From Candidatus Hydrogenedentota bacterium (GTDB lineage Bacteria > Hydrogenedentota > Hydrogenedentia > Hydrogenedentales > CAITNO01): a stretch of 5,132 nucleotides of DNA. Where the stretch lies: assembly GCA_007118765.1 (NCBI GenBank), contig SKQZ01000268.1, positions 1 through 5,132 of the forward strand, in the 5' to 3' direction. Under the pieces are notes generated by a model that ran no database searches, was not told the DNA's origin, and saw nothing but the letters and a program-made list of their open reading frames with translations. Below, piece after piece: positions 1 to 5,132 of this stretch. Each line of letters opens with the position of its first letter. Positions within the stretch are counted from its first letter, which is position 1. The position numbers and the translations under genes were made by a program.

Positions 1-15
1 ATAATGTTCCAACAT
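1..15 (-). CDS. nqrE: Na+-NQR subunit E, first five codons only (runs off left edge)
   Basis: One base after the nqrD stop codon, an ATG at 15-13 opens the reading MLEHY, which continues off the window. Known NqrE proteins begin with M(x)EHY, so this is the expected start. A GGAG Shine-Dalgarno at 29-26, inside the last codons of nqrD, lies 10 nt upstream. NqrE is a polytopic membrane subunit that pairs with NqrD; each contributes two cysteines to a shared intramembrane Fe-S centre on the electron path to NqrC. Only the start is visible, so the call rests on position in the operon, the pentapeptide and the ribosome binding site. Confidence 0.85.
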
Positions 16-16
16 A

Positions 17-646
17 TCAAGAATTCTCCACCTGCTCGGGCTTCCATACGCGCAGTATCCAAATAAAAATGCCAATCAGGAAAAAGGCGCTGGGCGCAAG
101 CAACATCAGTCCGTTCGGCTCATACCAGCCGCCTTCGGTGACAGGCCGCAAAATGGTGAATCCGAAAAGGGAACCGGCGCCAAACAACTCGCGGAAAAAA
201 CCCACCGCCAACAGAATAATCGCATAGCCAAAGGCATTGCCCACACCGTCGAGAAAACTCAGCCACGGCCCGTTTTGCATGGCGTAGGCTTCAGCCCGAC
301 CCATGACAATGCAGTTGGTGATAATCAGGCCCACAAACACGGACAACTGTTTGCTGATATCGAACAAATAGGCTTTCAATATCTGGTCGGTGAGAATCAC
401 AAACGACGCAATGATGGACAGTTGGACGATGATGCGGATATTGGGCGGGATATTGTTGCGCAGAAAACTCACCACTGTCGAGCTGCCTGCCGTCACAAAC
501 ACCACCGCCATGCTCATCACCAGTGCCGTGGCCATATTGGTAGTCACGGCCAAAGCCGAGCAAATGCCAAGCACCTGAAGCGCAATGGGGTTGTTGTCAA
601 ACAACGGATCCATGAGTGCTTCTTTTTCTTGTCGTGTTATTTTCAT
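17..646 (-). CDS. nqrD: Na+-translocating NADH:quinone reductase subunit D
   Basis: NqrD is an integral inner-membrane subunit of Na+-NQR. The 209 residues match the usual length (about 210) and the whole chain reads as NqrD: DNNPIALQVLG (17-27), RIIVQ (71-75), DQILKAYLFDISKQLSVFVG (87-106), IITNCIVMGRAEA (108-120), and GGWYEPNGLMLLAPSAFFLI near the C-terminus. C29 and C112 are the positions that, with two NqrE cysteines, hold the intramembrane Fe-S centre. D133 matches an acidic residue implicated by mutagenesis in Na+ translocation in Vibrio (recalled, not checked). About six hydrophobic helices are apparent. The ATG at 646 is chosen because a GGGAGGG Shine-Dalgarno (662-656, inside the end of nqrC) sits 9 nt upstream. 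M12 is a less likely start, because the family has a short N-terminal extension here. The gap to the nqrC stop is 4 nt, so coupled translation is likely. Confidence 0.97.
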   Translation of the reverse strand: MKITRQEKEALMDPLFDNNPIALQVLGICSALAVTTNMATALVMSMAVVFVTAGSSTVVSFLRNNIPPNIRIIVQLSIIASFVILTDQILKAYLFDISKQLSVFVGLIITNCIVMGRAEAYAMQNGPWLSFLDGVGNAFGYAIILLAVGFFRELFGAGSLFGFTILRPVTEGGWYEPNGLMLLAPSAFFLIGIFIWILRVWKPEQVENS

Positions 647-650
647 GGCA

Positions 651-1412
651 CTATGCCCTCCCGCTTTCTCTGAACGACTTCAAGAAAGGCTCGTAACCGT
701 TTTCGCCAAGCCAGAATCGCAACATTTCCGTAACGCCACGACTGGTAAGAGTGGCGCCACTCAGCCCGTCCACCTCATGCGGATTCTCTTCGGGCGGTCC
801 TGCAGGGCCTTTGATAACCTCAATGGCAACATTCCAGTCATCGTCATAAGCCAACCGGCCCGGCCATAACCGTTTCCAGCGTGGATTGTCCACTTCACCG
901 CCCAATCCCGGCGTCTCCGCCTGCTCATAATAGGTGAGGCCGCGAATGGTTCTTGTGTCCACGTCCAGCGCGAGGTAGCCGCGCATGGCGCCCCACAGTC
1001 CCTGGCCCACAATAGGCAGCACCAGCATGACAATTTCGCCGTCCTCAATAACTTCATAGATTTCGACCTGTTCAGGCATAAACCGGATGCCGGCCCGGTT
1101 TTCCGGCGCCGGCTTTTCCGGAGCACGATCCGGGTCAAACGCTGCCGCCGCTTCATCATCAAGCAGCGCATTGCTGGTCAGGTCAAGGACACGGGGCGTT
1201 ACATTATCAAACAGTTCCTGCACCCGTTCACGGCCCACCCGCTCGCCCGGTTCCACCAGCCATGCCGCCTGTAGCACACTTTGCTGTCGGTCCAGTAGTT
1301 CATTGGCACGTTGCCGTTCGCGCAACCCCACGTTCGCCGCCGAAATCAATATCGAGCATACGAAGCACACGGCTGCCGCGAAACCGAAAATATATTTCAT
1401 ACTATACTGCAC
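651..1412 (-). CDS. nqrC: Na+-translocating NADH:quinone reductase subunit C (covalent FMN)
   Basis: NqrC is a membrane-anchored flavoprotein that passes electrons from the NqrD/E Fe-S centre to the NqrB FMN. From the GTG at 1412 it is 253 residues. A single N-terminal transmembrane helix (about 6-28, with VCSILISAANVGL) is followed by a soluble domain in the periplasm. The FMN attachment motif DGLSGATLTS is present; T221 (codon 752-750) is the expected phosphoester-linked residue. GLWGAM (138-143), TYYEQAETPGLGGEVDNP (160-177) and the C-terminal FWLGENGYEPFL are also family hallmarks. Flavinylation requires ApbE, which is not in this window. The start is uncertain: the frame is open to a TTG at 1460 with an ATG at 1454, and there is an ATG at 1400 one base after the nqrB stop. 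GTG 1412 alone has a well-spaced AGGAGGG. It overlaps nqrB by 11 nt. A Pro/Glu-rich stretch (residues about 94-106) looks like a variable linker. Confidence 0.95.
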   Translation of the reverse strand: MQYSMKYIFGFAAAVCFVCSILISAANVGLRERQRANELLDRQQSVLQAAWLVEPGERVGRERVQELFDNVTPRVLDLTSNALLDDEAAAAFDPDRAPEKPAPENRAGIRFMPEQVEIYEVIEDGEIVMLVLPIVGQGLWGAMRGYLALDVDTRTIRGLTYYEQAETPGLGGEVDNPRWKRLWPGRLAYDDDWNVAIEVIKGPAGPPEENPHEVDGLSGATLTSRGVTEMLRFWLGENGYEPFLKSFRESGRA

Positions 1413-2667
1413 TGCGCGCGACCCTCCTGCTGATGTGTTTGGAAACAATCGCATGGTCAATCAACGGGGCCATGAGGTTCATAAACAATATGGCCAGCAT
1501 TACCCCTTCGGGGAATGCGGGGTTTACCACGCGAACGAGCACGGCCAATATGCCAATGCCCGCACCGTAAATATATTTGCCCTGCTGCGTGTAGGCGGCG
1601 GTGACCGGCTCTGTGGCCATGAAAACCATGCCGAAGGCAAACCCGCCAACAACAAAATGCCAATGGAAAGGCAGATTCATCATCTCGTTGGTGTCCGACC
1701 CCACCAGATTCAGCAGCAGTGTCATGGCCAATCCGCCGCCAAGCATGGCCGCCATGATCCGCCACGATGCCACCCCGGTGATCAACAGTATCGCCGCACC
1801 CAGCAAACATGCCAATGTGGAGGTTTCACCGATGGAACCCGGTATTACACCCATAAACGCGTCAAACCATGTAACCGCCTTCTCGTTTATTTCCATGCTG
1901 CTAATGGCGGTCTGATAGGCGTTGCCCGCTTCCACGGGCGGCGCTTCGGCCACCCGCGCCAACAACGTGGCCCCGCTAAACCCGTCCACGGCCTGTTCCG
2001 CCGCAATGGGGGTCCATACGTCCTCACCTGAATTTTGGGCGGGATACGCAAAATAGAGGAACGCACGCGCCACCAACGCGGGGTTAAAGATATTCATCCC
2101 CGTGCCGCCAAAAGCCTCTTTGCCAATTATCACACCGAAAGCCGTGGCCAACGCCACCTGCCACAATGGGATGGTCGGCGGGAGAATCAGGGGGATCAGG
2201 AACCCGGTGACAAAAAAGCCTTCGTTCACATCGTGCCGGTTTATCATGGCGAAAATGACTTCAATGCCGCCGCCCACCATGAAGGTCACTATCAGTATGG
2301 GCACAAAATAGAGCGCGCCGTGCACAAAACAGGCCAGCGGGTTGCCGGGACTGAAGCCAAGTCCCACCGCGCTGATAATGGCGGCGCGCCAGCCTTCGGG
2401 CACGACATCCGGCGCCAGCGCCGCATTTATTTGATAGCCCACATTCCACAGGCCTATTAGAATGGCGGGAAACAGCGCAATCACCACGGTCATCATCAAC
2501 CGCTTGAGATCAAGCGCATCCCGCACATGCGGCGCCGTGGCGGTCACCTTGCCCGGCGTGAAATGAAATGTATCTATCGCCTCGTATAAGGGATAAAGCA
2601 CTTCCAGTTTGCCGCCTTTTTCGAAAAGCGGCGCTTGCTTGTCAAATAAGTCGCGTAGGAATTTCAT
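1402..2667 (-). CDS. nqrB: Na+-translocating NADH:quinone reductase subunit B (covalent FMN, riboflavin)
   Basis: NqrB is the large membrane subunit that carries a covalent FMN and riboflavin and is central to Na+ transfer and quinone reduction. The protein is 421 residues (Vibrio about 415). It has a soluble N-terminal segment (1-55) with PLYEAIDTFHFTPG, then about ten hydrophobic helices starting near 57-75. Motifs are GGGIEVIFA (132-140), NEGFFVTGFLIPL (148-160), PPTIPLWQVAL (163-173), GKEAFGGTGMNIFNPALVARAF (182-203), YPAQNSGEDVWTP (208-220), and the flavinylation site DGFSGAT with T234 (codon 1968-1966). E136 and D404 (in APLIDHAIV) appear to match acidic residues linked to Na+ transport in Vibrio. 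Compared with the Vibrio protein as I recall it, about six extra residues lie between VWT and DGFSGAT. The ATG at 2667 has GAAGGG at 2685-2680, 12 nt upstream, inside the nqrA end; the gap to nqrA is 9 nt. Confidence 0.97.
   Translation of the reverse strand: MKFLRDLFDKQAPLFEKGGKLEVLYPLYEAIDTFHFTPGKVTATAPHVRDALDLKRLMMTVVIALFPAILIGLWNVGYQINAALAPDVVPEGWRAAIISAVGLGFSPGNPLACFVHGALYFVPILIVTFMVGGGIEVIFAMINRHDVNEGFFVTGFLIPLILPPTIPLWQVALATAFGVIIGKEAFGGTGMNIFNPALVARAFLYFAYPAQNSGEDVWTPIAAEQAVDGFSGATLLARVAEAPPVEAGNAYQTAISSMEINEKAVTWFDAFMGVIPGSIGETSTLACLLGAAILLITGVASWRIMAAMLGGGLAMTLLLNLVGSDTNEMMNLPFHWHFVVGGFAFGMVFMATEPVTAAYTQQGKYIYGAGIGILAVLVRVVNPAFPEGVMLAILFMNLMAPLIDHAIVSKHISRRVARSAV
1422..1428 (-). promoter_or_regulatory. 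Shine-Dalgarno AGGAGGG that decides the nqrC start
   Basis: The minus strand reads AGGAGGG inside the last codons of nqrB. It is 9 nt from the GTG at 1412 but 21 nt from the ATG at 1400, and it lies downstream of the ATG at 1454 and TTG at 1460, so it cannot serve those. This supports GTG initiation with an 11-nt overlap between nqrB and nqrC. The ATG at 1400 remains possible if ribosomes terminating on nqrB re-initiate one base later. Confidence 0.7.
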
Positions 2668-2676
2668 GGGCGCGTT

Positions 2677-4056
2677 TTACCCTTCTTTTTCTATCAGTTC
2701 AAGATTCCTGCGCAGCAACGGGCCAAAGTCCGTCTTGCCCGGATCCACAAAACTGCAAAGCGCCAAGTCTTCCTCGTCTAATTCGAGGCAACCCAGCTTC
2801 TCCGCCTGTTCCATGTCGTCCGCCGCCAGCGCCCGCAACAGAAATGTGGGCAAAATATCCAACGGCATCACTTGCTCGTACAGGCCAATGGGCACAATGG
2901 CACGTGGACTGCCGTTGGTTGTTGTGGTGAAATTGAATTTTTTGCCGCCGGAGAGGGCCGACAAAAAGAGACGGCTTAGCGAGAACTTGTTGCCGCCCGG
3001 CGCCAACCATCCCATGAACTCCCGTTCACGACCTTCCGCCAAGACCGTGATGCCGTTGTGAAACCGCCCCAGATAACCCAGCGCCTCGCCCATGGCCGCG
3101 CGTCCGTTCAAAACAGAACCGGAAATAACGCGTGCATCATCCGCGTCAAGTCCATCGGCTGCCACAGCATCAATACAAGCGCCCAAACGGGTACGGATTA
3201 AACGCGGGTTCTTTACCGCAGGCCCGGCAAAACTTACGATGCGGGTCACATCCAAACGACCTGTCAGCGCCAACACACCCAAACTCAGCAAATCTTGTAA
3301 TCCGATGTACCACACCGGTTTTGAGCGGGTTACCTGAGTCAACAGGCCGATGTGCACGCCTGCCGTCCCGCTCGGATGGGGCCCGGAAAATGTTTCAACT
3401 TGAACATTCGACGGCGATCCGGCAGGCGCCAAGGCGTCCCCCTTTTTCTTGCAGAAGTACACGGGGCCATCGGTCAGCTTCGCTATCCAGTGCACCCCCG
3501 CATCCAGCGCTTCCTGGCGTCCATCGAACACCATGTCCATGGGCGGCGCCAAGGGATTGCTATCAGCAGCGGTAATGCATATCGCCTGAGGAACACTGTC
3601 AATGGGCGGTGTTTTGCTGAAGGGTCGTGTACGCAAGGCGGGCCACATGCCCGACTCCACCATCACCGCCACCACCTCATCGCGATTGTATTCCGCAGGC
3701 GCTTTGTTTTGATACGCCTCGAACTGATGATGCTCTTCCTCTGACGGCGCACCGGCCGCCTCGCTTTCCGTCAGCTCGATCACCACCGATTGCAGGGCCC
3801 GTTTCGCGCCGCGATTTACGGCGAGCACTGTGCCCGCACCCGGCGCCGTAAATAAGACGCCCGGCCTTTTTCTGTCCTCGAAGAGCGGTGTGCCTCTCTT
3901 GACTGGATGTCCCGGCTGCACCATCATGCGCGGCTTCATGCCCACATAGTCCAGTGCCATGATGGCCACCTGCCGGACTGCCGCATCGGACACCTCTGGT
4001 TTGGGCTCCCCGGAAATGGGTATATTGAGCCCTCTTTCAATCACATGATCTGCCAT
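2677..4056 (-). CDS. nqrA: Na+-translocating NADH:quinone reductase subunit A
   Basis: NqrA is the cytoplasmic, membrane-associated subunit of Na+-NQR, without a flavin or metal centre of its own, and has been proposed to take part in quinone binding. The protein is 459 residues (Vibrio about 446) and is complete. Motifs in order are ERGLNIPISG (7-16), YVGMKPRM (37-44), RPGVLFTAPGAG (64-75), VNRGAKRALQSVVIE (80-94), LRTRPFSK (141-148), ADSNPLA (164-170), FSGPHPSGTAGVHI (223-236), NPRLIRT (283-289), ISGSVLNG (311-318), TTTTNGS (377-383), VMPLDILPTFLLRAL (396-410) and CLELDEEDLALCSFVDPGK (423-441). The last motif has Asp438 where the Vibrio protein, as I recall, has Cys. There are no transmembrane helices. 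It is the first gene of the operon, with its own promoter 135 nt upstream. The ATG at 4056 gives the family N-terminus, but its Shine-Dalgarno is weak (GGAT at 4067-4064, 7 nt upstream), unlike those of nqrC and nqrD, which hints at control of initiation. Confidence 0.97.
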   Translation of the reverse strand: MADHVIERGLNIPISGEPKPEVSDAAVRQVAIMALDYVGMKPRMMVQPGHPVKRGTPLFEDRKRPGVLFTAPGAGTVLAVNRGAKRALQSVVIELTESEAAGAPSEEEHHQFEAYQNKAPAEYNRDEVVAVMVESGMWPALRTRPFSKTPPIDSVPQAICITAADSNPLAPPMDMVFDGRQEALDAGVHWIAKLTDGPVYFCKKKGDALAPAGSPSNVQVETFSGPHPSGTAGVHIGLLTQVTRSKPVWYIGLQDLLSLGVLALTGRLDVTRIVSFAGPAVKNPRLIRTRLGACIDAVAADGLDADDARVISGSVLNGRAAMGEALGYLGRFHNGITVLAEGREREFMGWLAPGGNKFSLSRLFLSALSGGKKFNFTTTTNGSPRAIVPIGLYEQVMPLDILPTFLLRALAADDMEQAEKLGCLELDEEDLALCSFVDPGKTDFGPLLRRNLELIEKEG

Positions 4057-4062
4057 AACGTT

Positions 4063-4084
4063 TATCCAGTACTATCCGTTATCC
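4063..4084 (-). repeat. Three GGATA repeats at the nqrA ribosome-binding region
   Basis: The minus strand contains GGATA at 4084-4080, 4077-4073 and 4067-4063, all within 22 nt and ending 6 nt before the nqrA start codon. The copy nearest the gene is also the only plausible Shine-Dalgarno. Clustered GGA motifs around a start are a known pattern for CsrA/RsmA-type translational regulators, but the copies do not match the full consensus (only the middle one has A two bases before GGA). The repeat itself is plain to see; any function is inference. Confidence 0.4.
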
Positions 4085-4114
4085 GATATGAATGTGCGAA
4101 AACACAGGCATGCT

Positions 4115-4154
4115 CCCCGGCATTTCCGGGGGCGGACACTTCCTCAAGTCCGCC
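4115..4154 (-). promoter_or_regulatory. Two abutting GC-rich hairpins in the nqrA leader
   Basis: In transcript order the leader forms GGCGGAC / GTCCGCC (4154-4148 with 4137-4131; 7 bp, 10-nt loop), then CCCCGG / CCGGGG (4131-4126 with 4120-4115; 6 bp, 5-nt loop). The stems share the base at 4131, so they stack or compete for one pair. No U-run follows directly (a TTTT comes about 10 nt later), so this is not a standard terminator. The first loop contains GAGGAAG, a Shine-Dalgarno-like or GGA protein-binding sequence. The second loop contains an ATG that opens a 14-codon frame ending at 4079. The hairpins may affect mRNA stability or translation of nqrA; no known riboswitch class is recognised. 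Confidence 0.45.
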
Positions 4155-4172
4155 GGTAAAGCACCTGAAAAC

Positions 4173-4200
4173 TTTGTATACCTACGGGTAATTATACAAA
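4173..4200. promoter_or_regulatory. Candidate operator: perfect 8-bp inverted repeat at the nqr promoter
   Basis: TTTGTATA (4173-4180) and TATACAAA (4193-4200) are perfect inverted copies separated by 12 nt. Their centres are 20 bp apart, about two helical turns, so both arms lie on the same DNA face, as expected for a dimeric DNA-binding regulator. One arm overlaps the -10 hexamer (4196-4191) and the expected transcription start (about 4184) lies between the arms. A protein bound here would block RNA polymerase, so repression is the simplest reading. No regulator gene is in the window and the motif is not one I can assign to a named family. Confidence 0.5.
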
Positions 4201-4219
4201 CTGGAATGGCCGAGATCAA
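4191..4219 (-). promoter_or_regulatory. Sigma70-type promoter of the nqr operon
   Basis: The minus strand has -35 TTGATC (4219-4214; 4 of 6 consensus bases), a 17-nt spacer, and a perfect -10 TATAAT (4196-4191). The expected start is near 4184, giving a leader of about 128 nt before nqrA. It lies just past the likely terminator of the upstream phosphatase gene and is the only good promoter match seen in this gap, so the nqr genes probably form their own transcription unit. Confidence 0.7.
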
Positions 4220-4223
4220 ATCG

Positions 4224-4258
4224 AAAAAAATGGCCTGTTGCATCAAGGTCTGTGCCAT
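4224..4258 (-). terminator. Weak intrinsic terminator after the HAD phosphatase gene
   Basis: On the minus strand ATGGC (4258-4254) pairs with GCCAT (4234-4230), and a run of seven T residues (4230-4224) follows at once. The stem is only 5 bp with a 19-nt loop that can fold a little further (TTG/CAA). It starts 17 nt after the phosphatase stop codon and ends just before the nqr -35 box, which is the right place. The short stem makes it a modest candidate and some read-through into nqr is plausible. Confidence 0.4.
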
Positions 4259-4275
4259 GCCGATTATAGGCAGGA

Positions 4276-4983
4276 TTATGCTTCCCTGCCGGGCGTCGCA
4301 GCATTGTGCCGTGGGGAAGCGTTTTGAAACAAAGCCAACAGGGCCTGTTGCGACTCGACAATGTGCGTCGGACGCCCGGTCCGAAGCCGTTCAATATCAT
4401 GCCAGCCCCACCCCACCCCCACGGGAACCGCACCGGCACGACGCGCTTCGATCATATCCCCTTTGGTGTCTCCCATGTAATGGGCGTGGTGCCCGCGAAA
4501 CATACGTCGCGCCGTGCGTATCTTTTTGACCTTGCTTGTTTCAGAGTCCGAGCCAAGTACGCCGCGTACCCCGCTCAAGCCATGGGCATCCAAAAAGCGC
4601 CGCACCGTATCCGACGCGTTGGCGGTAATAATCAGCGTCGGATGGGAAGCACTTAACTGACGTAATGTCTCCACCATCCCGGGAAAGGGTTTTACGCGCG
4701 CATTGGCGGCTTCGATTTGCGGCGCAAACGTTTCTGCAAGCGACCGTAGTTTGCGCAGCGGAAATCCCGTCTTCACAAGCTGCGCAACCAGATTGCCGTC
4801 AAAAAGGCGCAAAAAATCTTCCCGTGAGTTGATATGCTCAAATCCCAATTCCGAACACGCCCGGGTAAATTCCGCAAAGTAGACTTCAAACGAATCTGCA
4901 ATGACACCGTCATAGTCGAAAAGGAGGAGGGGCGACTTGGGGGATGGTTTGCGTTTTGTAAACCAACGGTGAATAAAAAGCAT
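4276..4983 (-). CDS. HAD-superfamily phosphatase, phosphoglycolate phosphatase-like
   Basis: A cytoplasmic phosphohydrolase of 235 residues with all four HAD motifs: motif I FDYDGV with nucleophile D23 and general acid/base D25; motif II LIITANAS with T120; motif III lysine in SKVKKI (K151-K154); and motif IV YMGDTKGDM with D172 and D176 for Mg2+. The roughly 90 residues between motifs I and II form a helical C1-type cap. The tail GVGWGWHDIERLRTGRPTHIVES resembles the Gph/PpaX branch, whose members act on phosphoglycolate or other small phosphate esters; the substrate cannot be read from sequence. An N-terminal basic extension (residues 1-17, WFTKRKPSPK) precedes the fold. The ATG at 4983 has a weak AAGAG 5 nt upstream. 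It lies on the same strand as nqrA, 219 nt upstream, with a terminator and promoter between, so a functional link to Na+-NQR is not indicated. Confidence 0.88.
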   Translation of the reverse strand: MLFIHRWFTKRKPSPKSPLLLFDYDGVIADSFEVYFAEFTRACSELGFEHINSREDFLRLFDGNLVAQLVKTGFPLRKLRSLAETFAPQIEAANARVKPFPGMVETLRQLSASHPTLIITANASDTVRRFLDAHGLSGVRGVLGSDSETSKVKKIRTARRMFRGHHAHYMGDTKGDMIEARRAGAVPVGVGWGWHDIERLRTGRPTHIVESQQALLALFQNASPRHNAATPGREA

Positions 4984-5132
4984 GCTAACTCTTACAAATA
5001 AAGAAACAAAGCCTAACCCGCATATTTCACAAGATTTCTGTTGCGCCTGCGAATCTTACACCATATCAGGCACTTTGCTTGCCCGCCGACTTCGACGTGT
5101 ACTAACACGCTGTCAGCCGGCGGCCTGCGCAA
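4984..5132. other. Right-edge segment without a recognised gene, possibly a repeat or mobile-element end
   Basis: There is no start-to-stop gene here. On the minus strand one frame is open from the window edge to a TAG at 5015-5013 (39 codons, basic near the end), which could be the tail of an upstream gene but is short enough to be chance. The segment also holds a strong stem-loop (5083-5123) bracketed by TTGCGC (5041-5046) and GCGCAA (5127-5132). The run beginning CCTAACCCGCATATTTCACA (from 5012) looks to me like the end of an insertion sequence, with some resemblance to IS1380-type ends, but this is a memory-based impression only. No convincing promoter for the phosphatase gene was found. 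Confidence 0.25.
5083..5123 (-). repeat. Long imperfect stem-loop at the right edge
   Basis: Read on the minus strand, CCGCCGGCT (5123-5115) pairs with AGTCGGCGG (5091-5083) over 9 bp including one G-U wobble. Inside, CGTGT (5109-5105) pairs with ACACG (5100-5096) around the tetraloop TAGT, with internal loops of 5 and 4 nt. On the plus strand the wobble becomes an A-C mismatch, so the minus-strand RNA folds better. No T-run follows on either strand, so a standard terminator is unlikely. It may be a structured part of a repeat or mobile-element end, or a leader structure upstream of the phosphatase gene. Confidence 0.4.

Noticed and set aside
275..673. Open plus-strand frame (132 codons) opposite nqrD
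   Set aside because: It is antisense to a full-length, conserved nqrD, is rich in His and Arg as expected of a shadow frame, and has no recognisable family.
1087..2031. Long plus-strand frame (314 codons) opposite nqrC and nqrB
   Set aside because: It spans two well-conserved genes on the other strand. Its composition (Ser/Arg and His/Gly runs) mirrors their codons, and no domain is visible.
2261..2449. Short minus-strand frames inside nqrB (and similar ones inside nqrA and nqrC)
   Set aside because: They are out-of-frame shadows of the conserved subunits, with compositions unlike real proteins.
17..4056. Rnf complex (rnfCDGEAB) instead of Na+-NQR
   Set aside because: The first subunit lacks the CxxC ferredoxin-type Fe-S motifs of RnfC, and the gene order and the NqrC and NqrB flavin motifs are those of Na+-NQR.
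4079..4123. Fourteen-codon leader frame MPGSMPVFSHIHIG before nqrA
   Set aside because: Too short to separate from chance. The Shine-Dalgarno-like GAGGAAG is about 15 nt away and there is no run of regulatory codons. It is kept only as a remark on the leader.
4115..4154. Leader hairpins as an intrinsic terminator or attenuator
   Set aside because: The stems are strong but no U-run follows directly, and no leader peptide with regulatory codons is present.
4182..4439. Minus-strand frame of 85 codons overlapping the end of the phosphatase gene and the nqr promoter
   Set aside because: It runs over the phosphatase coding region in another frame, then through the terminator and -10 region, and shows no family features.
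4092..4529. Plus-strand frame of 145 codons starting in the nqrA leader
   Set aside because: It begins in the regulatory region and is mostly antisense to the phosphatase; there is no domain and no clear ribosome binding site.
4989..5060. Promoter for the phosphatase gene (TAAGAT or TTTATT as a -10)
   Set aside because: Neither has a -35 match at a suitable spacing, so no promoter can be supported.

Overview
The window carries most of an nqr operon on the minus strand, encoding the Na+-translocating NADH:quinone oxidoreductase (Na+-NQR). This inner-membrane complex moves electrons from NADH to quinone and pumps Na+ outward. Reading in the direction of transcription (right to left), the genes are nqrA (4056-2677), nqrB (2667-1402), nqrC (1412-651), nqrD (646-17), and the first five codons of nqrE (15-1), which runs off the left edge. 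The standard order nqrABCDEF implies that the rest of nqrE, and then nqrF with the FAD and NADH sites, lie just outside. All four complete proteins are full length. They keep the diagnostic cofactor residues: SGAT flavinylation motifs in NqrB (T234) and NqrC (T221), and the two NqrD cysteines (C29, C112) of the membrane Fe-S centre shared with NqrE. Junctions are very tight (9 nt, an 11-nt overlap, 4 nt and 1 nt), so this is one polycistronic, translationally coupled unit.

Upstream of nqrA is a 219-nt intergenic region with readable control signals. From the distal end they are: a weak intrinsic terminator for the preceding gene (4224-4258); a strong sigma70-type promoter with a perfect TATAAT and a 17-nt spacer (4191-4219); a perfect 8-bp inverted repeat that overlaps the -10 and spans the expected start site (4173-4200); and a leader of about 128 nt with two abutting GC-rich hairpins (4115-4154) and three GGATA repeats just before the nqrA start.

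To the right is a separate minus-strand gene for a HAD-superfamily phosphatase resembling phosphoglycolate phosphatase (4983-4276). Beyond it, 149 nt at the right edge contain no recognisable gene but hold a strong stem-loop (5083-5123), and may be the end of a repeated or mobile element.

The organism is a bacterium of moderate, slightly GC-rich composition that uses Shine-Dalgarno signals and a Na+-based respiratory chain, probably Gram-negative. The proteins align well, from memory, with Vibrio-type NQR, but small differences (a roughly six-residue insertion before the NqrB flavin site, FVDPGK in NqrA) suggest it is not a close relative. A marine or PVC-like lineage is possible, but the window does not settle it. 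I found no undescribed gene system. The less ordinary parts are the control region of nqrA and the right-edge element. Plus-strand open frames are shadows of the nqr genes.
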